Part shown: in pieces, positions 45,202 through 55,560 of the stretch
Layout of the letters: each line of letters opens with the position of its first letter
How positions within the stretch are numbered: position 1 is the stretch's first letter
Assembly: GCA_905221605.1 (NCBI GenBank)
Contig: CAJNDS010002069.1
Location: 642,529 to 706,528, forward strand
From: Symbiodinium natans
Taxonomy: Eukaryota > Sar > Dinophyceae > Suessiales > Symbiodiniaceae
Length of the DNA: 64,000 nucleotides
Direction of reading: 5' to 3'
The notes under the pieces: generated by a model
Seen by the model: only the letters and a program-made list of their open reading frames with translations
Told to the model about the DNA's origin: nothing
Database searches by the model: none
Program-made: the position numbers and the translations under genes

Positions 45202-47800
45202 ATGGCCACTTCCGAGCTGCCGGGATGGGTCACAGCAAATGCCAAGCTGCTCTACGTGCCCTGGCTCGGCGACTTGAGAACCTTCTATATCCCCCTTCTA
45301 GGGTTTAGGGTTTAGGGTTTAGGGTTATCTTTTATTTTGGTTTATATGACAACCCAAGAGGATATTAAACATACTATTCTTACTAAGGTTCTAAGGGGAG
45401 TACAGCCTTCCCCAAAGCCTAAACTGGGTTTTGGAGCACTATACTTTAATACTTGTTTTTTTTTGTTCTGGGTTCCCGTTGTAGCTACTTATACCTAAAA
45501 AGTATTTACATTTTTCCAGGGTCTACTCAAAAGTTGGGTAAGTGGGCATTACCCAAAATAGGGGTATCCTTGTGGGGGGGGGGGGGTTCTTATAATCAGG
45601 ATTCTACTAGTTTGGGGTATATTAAGGGTACCCCCCCCCCCCCATTTTTGGAAATGCCCAAAGAGCCAACATTCGAGCCCCTTCAGACCCGAAAGCCCTA
45701 GCCTTAACCCTTAGATTCAAGCACTTTCTGGTTCCAAAAACCCTACAGATGGTCAGCCCTTAAGTTCCAAGATGGTTTAGGGTTTAGGGTTTAGGGTTTA
45801 GGGTTTAGGGTTTAGGGTTTAGGGTTTAGGGTTTAGGGTTTAGGGTTTAGGGTTTAGGGTTAACCCCATTGCAGCCCTCTGCCGTCCCAGCAAAGGTGTC
45901 GCGATCCACAGGGAAGGAAATGCCGGTGGCCGTGAAACATGTGTCGAATTCACAGAAAGCGGTGCCTTAGCTCAAAGGGCGAATTCCCGACACTCTTTAA
46001 GGCATGTCAAAAGCAGGAAATGTACCCCTTAGCAGATGGCAAGGTTACGATCGTGTTCACTCGAGATGGTGCTTGGCTGCATTTCCCATGTTTTGTCATC
46101 AGCTTTCTTTGCCACAAACGCCTCACGAGCACCATAAAAGGCTGTTATTGCAGTTCCGGTTAAGGGTTTACGGTTTAGGGTTTACGGTTTAGGGTTTAGG
46201 TTTAGGGTTTAGGGTTTAGAGTTTAGGGCACCGCCAGGCAAGTCTGAAATGCAAGTGCCCTTCAGCCAGATTCTGGGTGAGAAGAGTCCTCTGAAGCTTC
46301 CAGATCTTGAGCTCCTGGAGGCTCAATTCTTCAGTTTGGGTTGGGGTTTAGGGGTTAGGGTTTAGGGTGTAGGGGTTAGGGTTTAGGGTTTAGGGTTAGG
46401 GTGTAGGGTTTAGGGATTAGGGTTGCTTCTTTCCGGTCTAGATGTTTAGGGGAAGCTGGCAGTGCATGCAGGATGAGTCGGAGAAGTTCTTCGACTCCAT
46501 GGAAGGTGCCGAGACCGGGGCTAAGCCCATCTTTAGGGTTTAGGGTTTGGGGTTTAGGGTTTAGGGTTTAGGGTTCAGGGTTTGGGGTTTAGGGTTTAAG
46601 CCCCCAAAGCCTTAAAAAATTACCGAAACGAACTCGTGGGCAAAGAGGGGCCAAACAAGGTGTTCAAGATGATCCGTCTCTACCATCCAGGCTTTCCACA
46701 CAGAACAGCACCCTGATGGGGGTTGAGGCTTTCAGGTTTCGGGGAGGCGGCGTTTGTCCCGATGCCACTCTGACTCACATGGCAGCGTGTGGAGGCAAAT
46801 GGTTCGGCAACACGCAGAACCTGGATCCAAAGGCCTGTCATCCTGGGCTGTTTTGGGTTCAAGTATGAATATTCGCAGAGATAGTAGGAACAACAATAAC
46901 AATAACGATACTGCTAATGATGATAGTCATAACAATAGTGGGCGTGTTGGAGTGTGGAGTGTGGCTTTGGTGTTGGTGCATGTTGGAGTGTGGATGCATG
47001 TGGTGCAGTGTGTGGAGGACTGTTGGAGTGGACAGTGGCCTGTGGACTGTGGACTGTGGACTGTGGACTGTGGACGGTGGCGGCGGCGGCGGCGGGGGCG
47101 TGCGGTGTGTGGTGGTGGTGTTTGATTGGTAGCGGTGTGTGGTGGTGTGCGATGGTGTGTGGTGACGTGTGGTGGTGTGTGGTGGTGGTGTGTGGTGGTG
47201 GTGTGGTGGTGGTGGTGTGGTGACGTGTGGTGGTGTGGTGGTGTGGTGGTGTGGTGGTGTGATGGTGTGGTGGTGTGGTGGTGTGGTGGTGTGGTGGTGT
47301 GGTGGTGTGGTGGTGTGTGATGGGTGTGTGGTGGAGGTATCGTGGAGGTGTGGGGGAGGTGTGGTGGAGTATGGATGTGCTTGGTGGAGGCGTGCTGGAG
47401 TGTGGATGTGTGTGGTGGAGTGTGGGGTGTGGAGTGTAGCGGTAGTGGTAGTGGTGTGTCTAACCCATATAATAAGGGGGCATGATATTGACATCAATCC
47501 AAGGCTAGTTTTCGTTGTCCTCAGCTGTGGACCTTAGAAAAATATATTTAGACCAACAGCCTTGTTCATAATCGCAGTTCATGATAATGGATAATCATCA
47601 TGGTCGTAATACTAGTAATTGGTGATAACAATAATGGGGGCCATACAAGACACAGCAAGTGTTTCCATTGCTTGGTGCTTTGTGCCGCGTCTCAGGTGTC
47701 TTTGGGTTCTGACAAAGGAAAGTTTGCCTTCGAAGGGCCTTCCGCACCTCCCTTGATGGAGGTCATGAGTCGCTTGGCAGCACTGGAAGGAACCTCCTAA
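45202..47800 (+). CDS. Unidentified multi-exon gene
   Basis: I do not recognise this product. Candidate exons: an ATG-starting stretch at 45202-about 45291 (ATSELPGWVTANAKLLYVPW), 46238-46320 (QVPFSQILGEKSPLKLPDLE, GC donor 46321), 46442-46519 (MFRGSWQCMQDESEKFF, GC donor 46520), about 46630-46690 (YRNELVGKEGPNKVFKMIRL), about 46750-46855 (DATLTHMAACGGKWFGNTQN) and 47696-47800 (KGKFAFEGPSAPPLMEVMSR, TAA). The second and third exons join in phase. The others were not all phased, so this could be parts of two genes. Telomere-type arrays at 45773-45862, 46155-46228, 46340-46425 and 46530-46598 sit between the exons. Confidence 0.4.
45773..45862. repeat. TTTAGGG telomere-type array
   Basis: About twelve perfect units. 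Confidence 0.97.
46936..47462. repeat. GTGGTGTG minisatellite
   Basis: Includes a CTGTGGA run (47041-47080), a CGG run (47083-47098) and about 200 nt of near-perfect (GTGTGGTG)n between 47100 and 47320, then degenerate units to 47462. It makes long spurious His/Thr/Pro or Val/Trp/Cys open frames on both strands. Confidence 0.95.
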
Positions 47801-49507
47801 ACCTTGTGAAAAAAGGACCTTAATCCCTAAGTCCTAAACCCTAGAACCATTTGCCCTCATAGAGACCCCCCCAAAATTAGAAGCACCCCCTTAATATGCG
47901 GACCCCAAGAAAACAAGGTACCCCTCATATCGTAAACCCCCTTGTGAGCGTCTTTTTTCAACGAACCCTAAACCTTAGACAGCCTGAAATCTCGCCGCGG
48001 AAGCAGCGGCAGAAACCCCTGAACCCCTGAACCCCTAAACCCCTAAACCTTAAAACCTTAAACCCTAAACCTTAAACCCCTAAACCTTAAGCCCTAAGCC
48101 CCTGAACCCTAGAACCTTGCGAGCGTTTTCAACCAGAAAGCTCGATCTTCAGGTAGCCCCGAGATGGATCACGATCCAACCCCGAGGAGGTGAGGCAGTT
48201 TGCTGATACCCCACCTTTCACGTGCACACCCGCGCTCCATATACCCTCAACCCTCAACCCTAAACCCAACAGCCAGAAGGGTTGCCTCAGCAGGAAGAAG
48301 GAGAAGCGATCCAAGGAAGCGAAGGAGCGCCAGGAGCGCCAAGCATGCTTTCCAGTGGTTAGGGTTTAGGGTTTAGTGTTTAGGGTGTAGGATTTACAGT
48401 CTTTTTCGGGTTTACAGCGTCTATAGGGTTTACAGGGTTCACAGGGTTGATATGGTTTATAGGGTTCATAGGGTTTATGGGGTTTACAGGGTTTGCAGGG
48501 CTTGATAGGGCTTGATAGGGCTTAATAGGGTTTAATAGGGTTTATAAGGTTTACAGGGTTTATAACTAAACCCCAAACCCCAAACCCTAAACCCTACACC
48601 CCAAACCCTAAACCCTAAATCCTATAGGATTTAGGGAGCTCTGGGTCTGCTCGGGTCGGTACTCCTTGTCAGGACTCATCGCCTCCGCGCGCTGCAAGAA
48701 GCATGGCTGCATGTCGGGACCTGGGTTTAGGCTTTAGGCTTTAGGGTTTAGGGTTTCGGGTCATTGCATTCTGGAGGCCCCCTCGAATCCTAAACCCTGA
48801 GCCCTCCAAATCCTAAACGGGATCTTGTCCAACATGCAAATTTAATCCTAAACCATCCCTACAGGTAGAAAAGTAACCCGCTAAAATCCTAAACCCCAAG
48901 ACGTGCCCGATGCAGCTTGCCAGCAAAGGAAAGCGGGATCACGAAGCCAAGGACCGGCGACAGCTGCAGACACCACAGAAAAGTGCCATGATGTCTTCTG
49001 GTTTGCCATTGCCATGTCTTCCTGACATATCTACGGATATCTGCTATTATCTTCTACAGAACAATCTGCAGAATTAAAGAGGGCCCCCAGTGGGGACCCC
49101 TCCTTGAATCGATGGGTTAGTCGCAGAAGCTGTCTTTGAGCGTTGCTGGCTTTCATGCGTTGCCTCGACGGAGGTGAATCACGATGACAAGACAGCAAAG
49201 AAGAAGAGGAAGAAAGAGGCGTGAGATGCGCAGCAAAAAGGAAAGACCGCCCAGCGATTCGACGATTCGTGCAGCTCAGATGGCCTTGAATAGCGCATCA
49301 GCATCGTCACCATCATGCCTATTCTGCTGGCAAGCTCTAAGTCGGTCTGTTGCGACATGCTGTTCGCAGCTTTCTGAAAGAGAGAGGTCAACAGCAAAGG
49401 TGTATGAAAGCAGAGAGAAAGAGGTCGAACAGGAGAAGAAGAGAGAGACATACTCTAACTTTGAAATATGAGGATGCGGAGCTGCAACCCTAAACCCTAA
49501 ACCCTGA
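47801..49507. other. Degenerate telomere-type repeats with orphan candidate exons
   Basis: Unit variants drift widely here (CCCTTAA, GGGTTTACA, GGGCTTGATA at 48350-48620). Basic exon-like stretches at 48283-48350 (CLSRKKEKRSKEAKERQERQ) and 49173-49217 (HDDKTAKKKRKKEA) could be upstream exons of the METTL13-like gene or of another gene. A 95-codon open frame at 49184-49471 is not recognised. Confidence 0.35.
47860..47942. mobile_element. Family B element
   Basis: GACCCCCCCAAAATTAGAAG core and CATATCGTAAACCCCC end; left end poorly kept. Confidence 0.6.
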
Positions 49508-49570
49508 AACCTTCCCCGAAGTGCCCACACCGCGGAGGGACGGGGATGTTGGCCATGTGAGCTGCGGGCT

Positions 49571-50648
49571 ATGGCAGCAGAAGATGGAGATTCCGATTCG
49601 GACACACTTCCGCCCTTGTTTGATGCCGACCCCCTGCAGTTCTCCACGGCGCCTCAGCCCCAAACTCTGGCGCGTCGTGATGGATGGAGCGTCATCGAAC
49701 AGGCATCTCAGGATGGAGGGTGCATGCGCTGGATGGTGTGTGATACCGCTTTGTCTCTTGATCAGACACGTGTGGAACTCACTCCGCCAGATCCGCAAGG
49801 CCAGCGCCAGTTTGTCCGCAACAGCTTGCGGGCAACGTCCCATCAAATCATGGCATTGGCCGTCGCTGTGGCTCTTAACTCCAGTTCCGATTCCCAAGTC
49901 TTGTGCGTGCTGGGTGGTGGAGGAATGGCATTGCCCATGGTGTTGGTGACTCACGTCCATTCTGCATGGGTGCATGTGGTGGAGCTTCATGACGTCGTTG
50001 CATGAGGCAATTCGAAGGTGTATTCAGTAGGTTTAAAGGATATGGCCAGATACTGTAGACAGAAAGCTGCCGCCTCCCCTGGCATATGAGGTTATCGATT
50101 TCGCCGTCAACTACTTCGGGGCGTTGCACACACGACTTCGTGTAGAGCAAGGTGATGCAATTAGAAGGGTCCTGCAAGGAAGCCTCCCCAAAGATCTAGC
50201 CGCTCTTGCAATTGACATTGATTTCCTTCGTGGAGAGACTCCTCCAGAATTCCTGTCCGCGGAGTTTTGGAGAGCTCTCTGGCTGTCGATGTTGCCTGGT
50301 GCCATTATTGCGGTCAACACCATTGGAGGTGAAAGAGCAGATGTGCAAGCCTTGGCTCGCTTGGCCGTTTCAGCCTGCTCCGAAGAGTCTGAGATCGGTG
50401 CATGTGTAGTCGAGCCTGGACAGAGCGATCGCAAAGTTTGGACTGCACTAATTCCACGACCAAGCGTGCTCTTGCTTGGCCTGAAAGTCGTGCTCTCAAA
50501 GATGGAGGGCGCGCATGCTGACCCCTGCCTTGAACAGCGCTTGCCGAGCTGGGTCAGGCCAATTTCACTTGATTTGATGAAAGCCATGGTGCAGAGAAGC
50601 TTGACGGTTTCCTGGCTGGAACAAAAAGTCTTTATGCCATTGGTTTGA
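49571..50648 (+). CDS. METTL13-like methyltransferase (spermidine-synthase-like domain)
   Basis: METTL13 methylates eEF1A; its C-terminal half carries a spermidine-synthase-like fold. Exon 1 (49571-49993) and exon 2 (50091-50648, TGA) give about 326 residues. They match that half in order: VIEQASQDGGCMRWMVCD (cf. an IEDVAGEDGKHFRRLIF-type strand), the SAM-binding segment VLCVLGGGGMALPMV, then VELHD|VIDFAVNYFGALH across the intron, RLRVEQGDAIRRVLQ, LAALAIDIDFLRGETPPEFL and ALWLSMLPGAIIAVNTI. The intron is a plain GT-AG of 97 nt. The frame is open upstream to 49508 with no other ATG. The N-terminal methyltransferase half of animal METTL13 was not found upstream. Two long exons contrast with the 20-100 nt exons of neighbouring genes. 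Confidence 0.85.
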
Positions 50649-53300
50649 GCCACGCCCCGCATGAGTTTGGCTTGTATGGGGCTTGAACAGCTGGGCAATG
50701 AAGGACGCCAGTGGCCCTGTCGTGCCATGGTTCAAAAGGGGACAGGCGGGGGAGCGACACAGATAGGGCAGCCCCCGCAACCAGAAAGTCTGCTTCACAG
50801 AAGGACAATGGACGGGGGTAAGGAAAAAGGGGCAAGGCGGGGGGGAGGAAGGGGAAAGGAGGGGGGGGAAAGCAAAGTCTCCCCCTCTTCTGTCCGCATG
50901 CATTGAGGCAGACTTAAGTTGGGGGAATCCCATGATGAGCCAAGGCGAGGGGTGGGGGGTGTAGCGAGGCGGGGAACTGAAGGGGACCGAAGAGGCAAAG
51001 AGGGCCTCTGGCGGCAAATGTGGGGCAAGGCGCCGGGCAACTGGCACATATTGCACGCGCACTTAGATGCTTCGCAAGCCTGGAAGAAGCGTGTGAGAAC
51101 ACACTTCGGTGGAACTCTATCAATGCGACTACCGTGAATTTCACACGTCTGTTGCCATGCTCGCTGCCGTGACTTGCATGACAGCCACGTGCGTTCCCGC
51201 TGGGTTTCCTTTCGGTCAGCACTGCTCTTGGCCACTGTGCGCGTGAAATGGCAGCACTAGTGAGCTTTTTTGCCAAAGCCATCCTTGTGGTCGATACATC
51301 GTCATGCGAACTCATCAAGATCTTTGGCACAAAGTTCTCTTTTGCCTGCCAAGCTGTTCTTGCAGCCCAAGTGCATGTTCGCTTCCTGCTTTGCCGTGCC
51401 TCGCCCTGCCAAGCCGAAAAGGACCAAAGTACCCCCATACCACCAACCCCCCATGAGCCAAAGTTTGTTATGATTTCGTAATTAAACGAATGTTAAAACC
51501 TTGATTCATTGCTGATACAGGGTTTGATATAATTGATTTGCAAGCCACATTCCTGCTTCCTGGACCGCACACATGTGGGTGTGGAACCTGCTGCCGTCAG
51601 CCATTTAGCTATTACGATGTGGCCCGCATGCCCTTCACGTCCCGGGCATTGTGCACCACCATGGAGAATGCAGGCAAGCCAGTACTGTAGTCGAAGATGT
51701 TGGCTTGGTAAGCCGCCTTGTCTGTTTTTTTTCGATGGTGCGCACGTCTGAACTGTGGATCAGGAGCAATTCGGAAGAGTCGGCAATGCGGAGAAGGTTT
51801 TCCACTTGCAGAAGACAGGCAAGCCAGTACGGTAGTAGAGAAGATTGGCTGACTTTCGACGGTGTGTACAGTGTACCGACTTTTCATGCTAGTACAATGC
51901 CAAGCTGGTGTACGGAGAACCTCCCCCCATTGCCGAAAGCAAGCAAGCCAGTACCAACGTTACCTCAGCGAAAGCAAAGACGCCCGAACTACTCGGGGTT
52001 TCGGAGCTCTCGGAGTCAGTGCCTTGGCTGCGTTCTAGCAAGTTCATTACGAAGGCGAGCGTAGTTACGTAGGAGTCATTTTTGGGGGGTCACTATTTCG
52101 GATAGAGTCAAGTATTTGGGTGGGGAGGGGGTGGGGGGTCAATATTGATAGCATCACAGGGAACGGGGTCAATACAATTGCGGATAGCATCTGTAACATA
52201 AACGGCAAAACACGATGAAATGTCGAGACGTGAGGGGACATATAAGATTAACAAGCATGGGTGTTGTACGCGAAGCAAAGATGCGCAAACAGATGCGCGA
52301 GCACAACGCGCGCGCACAGCAGTTGCCAAGCAGACACTGCAAAACTAAGGCATAGTGTATGCGTGTTTCGACGCCATGAAAGGTATCGTTTTTTTTGGCG
52401 CTGGCCCAAGCGACGTGCAAGAAAGTGCTGAAAGTTGTGGCAGGCGTAGTGAATTGGCGATTTCGCAAACCCACGATGGAGAACTCCGACCGGAAACAAA
52501 TCACCAGCAGGCCAACAAGGCGAAGGCTCAGCCGGCGAAGTGCACGACCAAAGGTGCGGATCGTGGGAAGGCGAGGAGAAGGGCAAGAAGGGCAAAGGCA
52601 AGGGGAAGAAGCGAATGCAATTTCTAGAAAGGCACTTTTCCTGACGGAGAACGTATCCATTCGTTTGTATCTTTCCCGGCGATTCTTAACGAAGAAGATA
52701 TTCTACATTCGTGGCGCCCTATGGGAGCCACTTTAGGAAGAGGGTACTCCCTTCTTGTTTGCAGATTTCCCAGCCTTGGGTCTTCCTGTAAATCGTGCGG
52801 CACAGCATCACATGGCTAAGAATACTCTCCGTGTCACAGGAGATCTCACTTGTGCTGTGCCTCCTTGTGGGCACAGACTTTCATGTCAATTTCTCATCAG
52901 GTAGCACGCCTCCCCGCTGGAAAGGCATCTCGTAGACTGGTCACGGAAACATCTCAACAGGGGGGATGAGGGAGGGAGGAGGGCGGCAGGAGGAAGGAAA
53001 GAGGGGGTAGAGCATTTGCTCACTGACCCGGGCAGTCTCTTGCTTGTGCATAAACTACCCTAGGCCCTAAACCACAACCCCTAAACAGTGCCTGGCGTGA
53101 ATTGGGGCTAGCTTTTGCTGGCCTTGGCCTGGCCCTCAAGCCATATGAATTTAGGGCATGGTTTCTTGATTGAAGCGTTGGAACGCAAGAACAATGTTGG
53201 CGAAGACAGAGTGTCCAGTGGTTTGTTTTAGCAAAGGATCGCAGTCTTCTTGTGCACCGAACAAATGCGATGCTAAGGTCCTGATGGGCTTCCGTTCAGC
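50649..53300. other. Region without recognised gene
   Basis: Open frames occur on both strands (for example plus 51651-52064 and plus 52395-52736) without family motifs. A CAAGCCAGTAC word recurs at 51674, 51821 and 51946, the first two with a similar TGTAGTCGAAGAT/GGTAGTAGAGAAGAT tail. At 52560-52628 a Lys/Gly-rich frame (GEEKGKKGKGKGKKR) ends in TAG and might be a last exon. Telomere-type repeats are absent. Confidence 0.35.
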
Positions 53301-53384
53301 AAATCCTGAGCTAACGTTCATTCAGCAGATCCTGATCGGACGGTAAGGATCCAAACAGGACTGCTTTGCAGCTTCCTGCAAGAA

Positions 53385-53705
53385 GGGGCCCATCCTCAAT
53401 TTGAGGCATTAAACCTGCAAGAAAGGGGCAAACTGCAGCTGCCTTTGGGGCAAGCCGTCACCACACCCCCTGCCGCCTGAAAGTGATCGGTGAATATCGG
53501 CTGCCGAGTCGCGCGTCGCCGCCAGCTTCATTCATTCGTCACCCCTTACCCCCTGCATCCTCAATTTGAGGCATTAAACTTAAACCTAAGTTGCAGCTGC
53601 TGTTGAGGCCAGCCTTCACCCCCTGCCGCCTGAATGGTTGCAGGCTGAAGCTGCGATCGGCGAATGTCGACTCGAAATCGGGCATCGCCGCTTCTCTTGC
53701 AAAAT
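53385..53705. repeat. Diverged tandem duplication of about 165 nt
   Basis: CATCCTCAATTTGAGGCATT occurs at 53392 and 53558, followed in both by CTGCAGCTGC/TTGCAGCTGC, the CCCCCTGCCGCCTGAA word and a GATCGGYGAATRTCG segment. Confidence 0.85.
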
Positions 53706-54769
53706 ACATCAGAATACCCTCGGCTTGAGCCGGTAGGGCGGTTTATTCGGAGCCTTCCAAGACGACCGTTCAAAAAGCTTTTCACAAAGGAATGTTTCTT
53801 CAAAACTCCAGAAGCAGCTATCAGACAAAGCCAACAGTCGAACGGAAGCCCGGAGCCTGCTCTTTCCCAAACATCCCCATCAGTACTGAGCAAGTCCATT
53901 TCGGATGCAATTTTGGATTTCTGACACTCAAAACCACACTTCCCAAGTGAGAATACACTGAGGGCAGGAGTCACATCACCCCCCCCCTCCCTAAGTGTCA
54001 CCTTGCAGCGCCCCCTGGGCAGCTCGCTGCGTCGCTGCCCTGTGTCTTGAACTGGCCGCATGCTTTCCTCATGCACACGCTTCAGTTCCCAGAAACTCTG
54101 CATCCCCGATTTTGATGCGAGAAAATGCCCGGGCTGTTCGTCGCCTTGCCAGTTCGCATGCTCCCGGCGGGTTGGAGTCACCCTTTGTGGCTCCATCCAG
54201 TGTCTTACACAGGCCTTTGTGTTTTCCTCCACTCTCGCTTCGCAACTGCCCACAGTGCCTGCGTCCCTGCGTCCCTGCGTCACCCATTAGTCCATGGTGT
54301 GGCTAAGCGTGGCAGGAGCTTCTGCTTGGCGGAGGTCAAGCTTCTGACAGCGGCTGGACAGACTGGCTTGTGACCTGTGGAAAGCGTGCAAAGTCAAGAC
54401 TTTGTGCCTGTTTGCCTACACAGGCCCCTCAGCCCCAAATATGTGCCTGCGAAGCACCGGCGTGCCAAGCATGGCTGAGACGAGCCCTCTGCGAGGCAGC
54501 AACACGCACACAGCAGCCGTCTTGCCATCCTGGACAGAGACACGCTTTGCTAGCATCTGCAAAGCTACTGCCTAGAGGGCCTCGATTCTTTGATGGTCTG
54601 CGTGCTGACTGTGTCATCGGTGCCGGCTTGCCATGGCTTGCCTAGCATAATCCTGCTCCTGCCGCTACCATGCTCGCCCTGTGCCAGGGCGCCAGTAGCC
54701 CAAAGAGAAGTTGACGGGACATACACCGAGAAAGATTAGAACGACTCGATAGCCAGTGAGTAGCCCACA

Positions 54770-55320
54770 CATTTGCTTCAGCAGCCCGCAGGGTTCAGCA
54801 TCTGGCCTCTCTTGCACGCGCATTCTGGCGCAAACTACTCGAAAACTGTAGATCATGGGTTGACCAAAGGCTCGACTTGTCACAGGATGGAAAGTATAAC
54901 TTCATCCGGCGTCGCAGCATCTGGGTGTCAGCAGTTCCGCGCGCGACGCGCAGCCAATGCCTAGCCCCAAGTCCACAAACCCATGCTCAGGCATGGACGC
55001 TTGCATGCCTTCTGCTTGCCTCGGAAAGCGATAGGGGTTACAGTACAGCGATATTCTGATCAGTCATCTGTACGGCTGCAAATCCTCGAGAATCGATAGG
55101 GGCCCACCAAGCATGTTGCGCAGTGTTCAACGAACACAGGGCTTGGTCAGCCACTCATCTAAAAGCAAGTGAAAACTGCGCAGCACGTGTTCGAGATGCA
55201 TCTGCTTGGAGTCACGCGTTCCTCTGTTCTGATTGCACGTGTTGAGTCCTCGATTTCGCTGGATGTACGTGGGCTCTCTTCCTCACGTTGCACGCACAAT
55301 ATGGGCGCGGCTCAACAGTC
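54770..55320. repeat. Dispersed duplicated block, copy 1
   Basis: 54868-55000 (CTCGACTTGTCACAGGATGG onward) is repeated at 60916-61035. 55012-55275 (CTTGCCTCGGAAAGCGATAG onward) is repeated at 57942-58220. The two blocks are adjacent here but separated further downstream. Confidence 0.85.
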
Positions 55321-55418
55321 TAGGTATGTGGCTGCGGCTCAAAAGTCTAGGTATGTAATTGGCTCCCGGGCGTCTTTCCGCGACATAGGGTTTGTAACAA
55401 AGCCGTTATGCTTGCGAC

Positions 55419-55560
55419 AAGCAGTCCGCGACAAACCTCCGCGACAAGCTCCGCGACAAGCCTTTGCGACAAGCCCCTTCTTGGAACTGCATGGGTTTCG
55501 TATCTGTTTTTCAAGACAGCGCGAAACAGCCGCGACAAACCCCGCGACATACGTATGAAA
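55419..55560. repeat. Short CGCGACAAGC-type tandem repeat
   Basis: Eight or so CGACAAGC/CGACAAAC words at 10-18 nt spacing, continuing as CGCGACATACG words to 55618. Confidence 0.8.

Noticed and set aside
46859-47497. 212-codon minus frame rich in His, Thr and Pro
   Set aside because: It is the translation of the GTGGTGTG minisatellite; all frames are open there because the repeat has no stops.
53561-54283. 240-codon open frame on the minus strand, the longest in the window
   Set aside because: No family motif, it overlaps the tandem duplication and an equally open plus frame at 53664-53924, and all other genes are plus strand. Likely chance.
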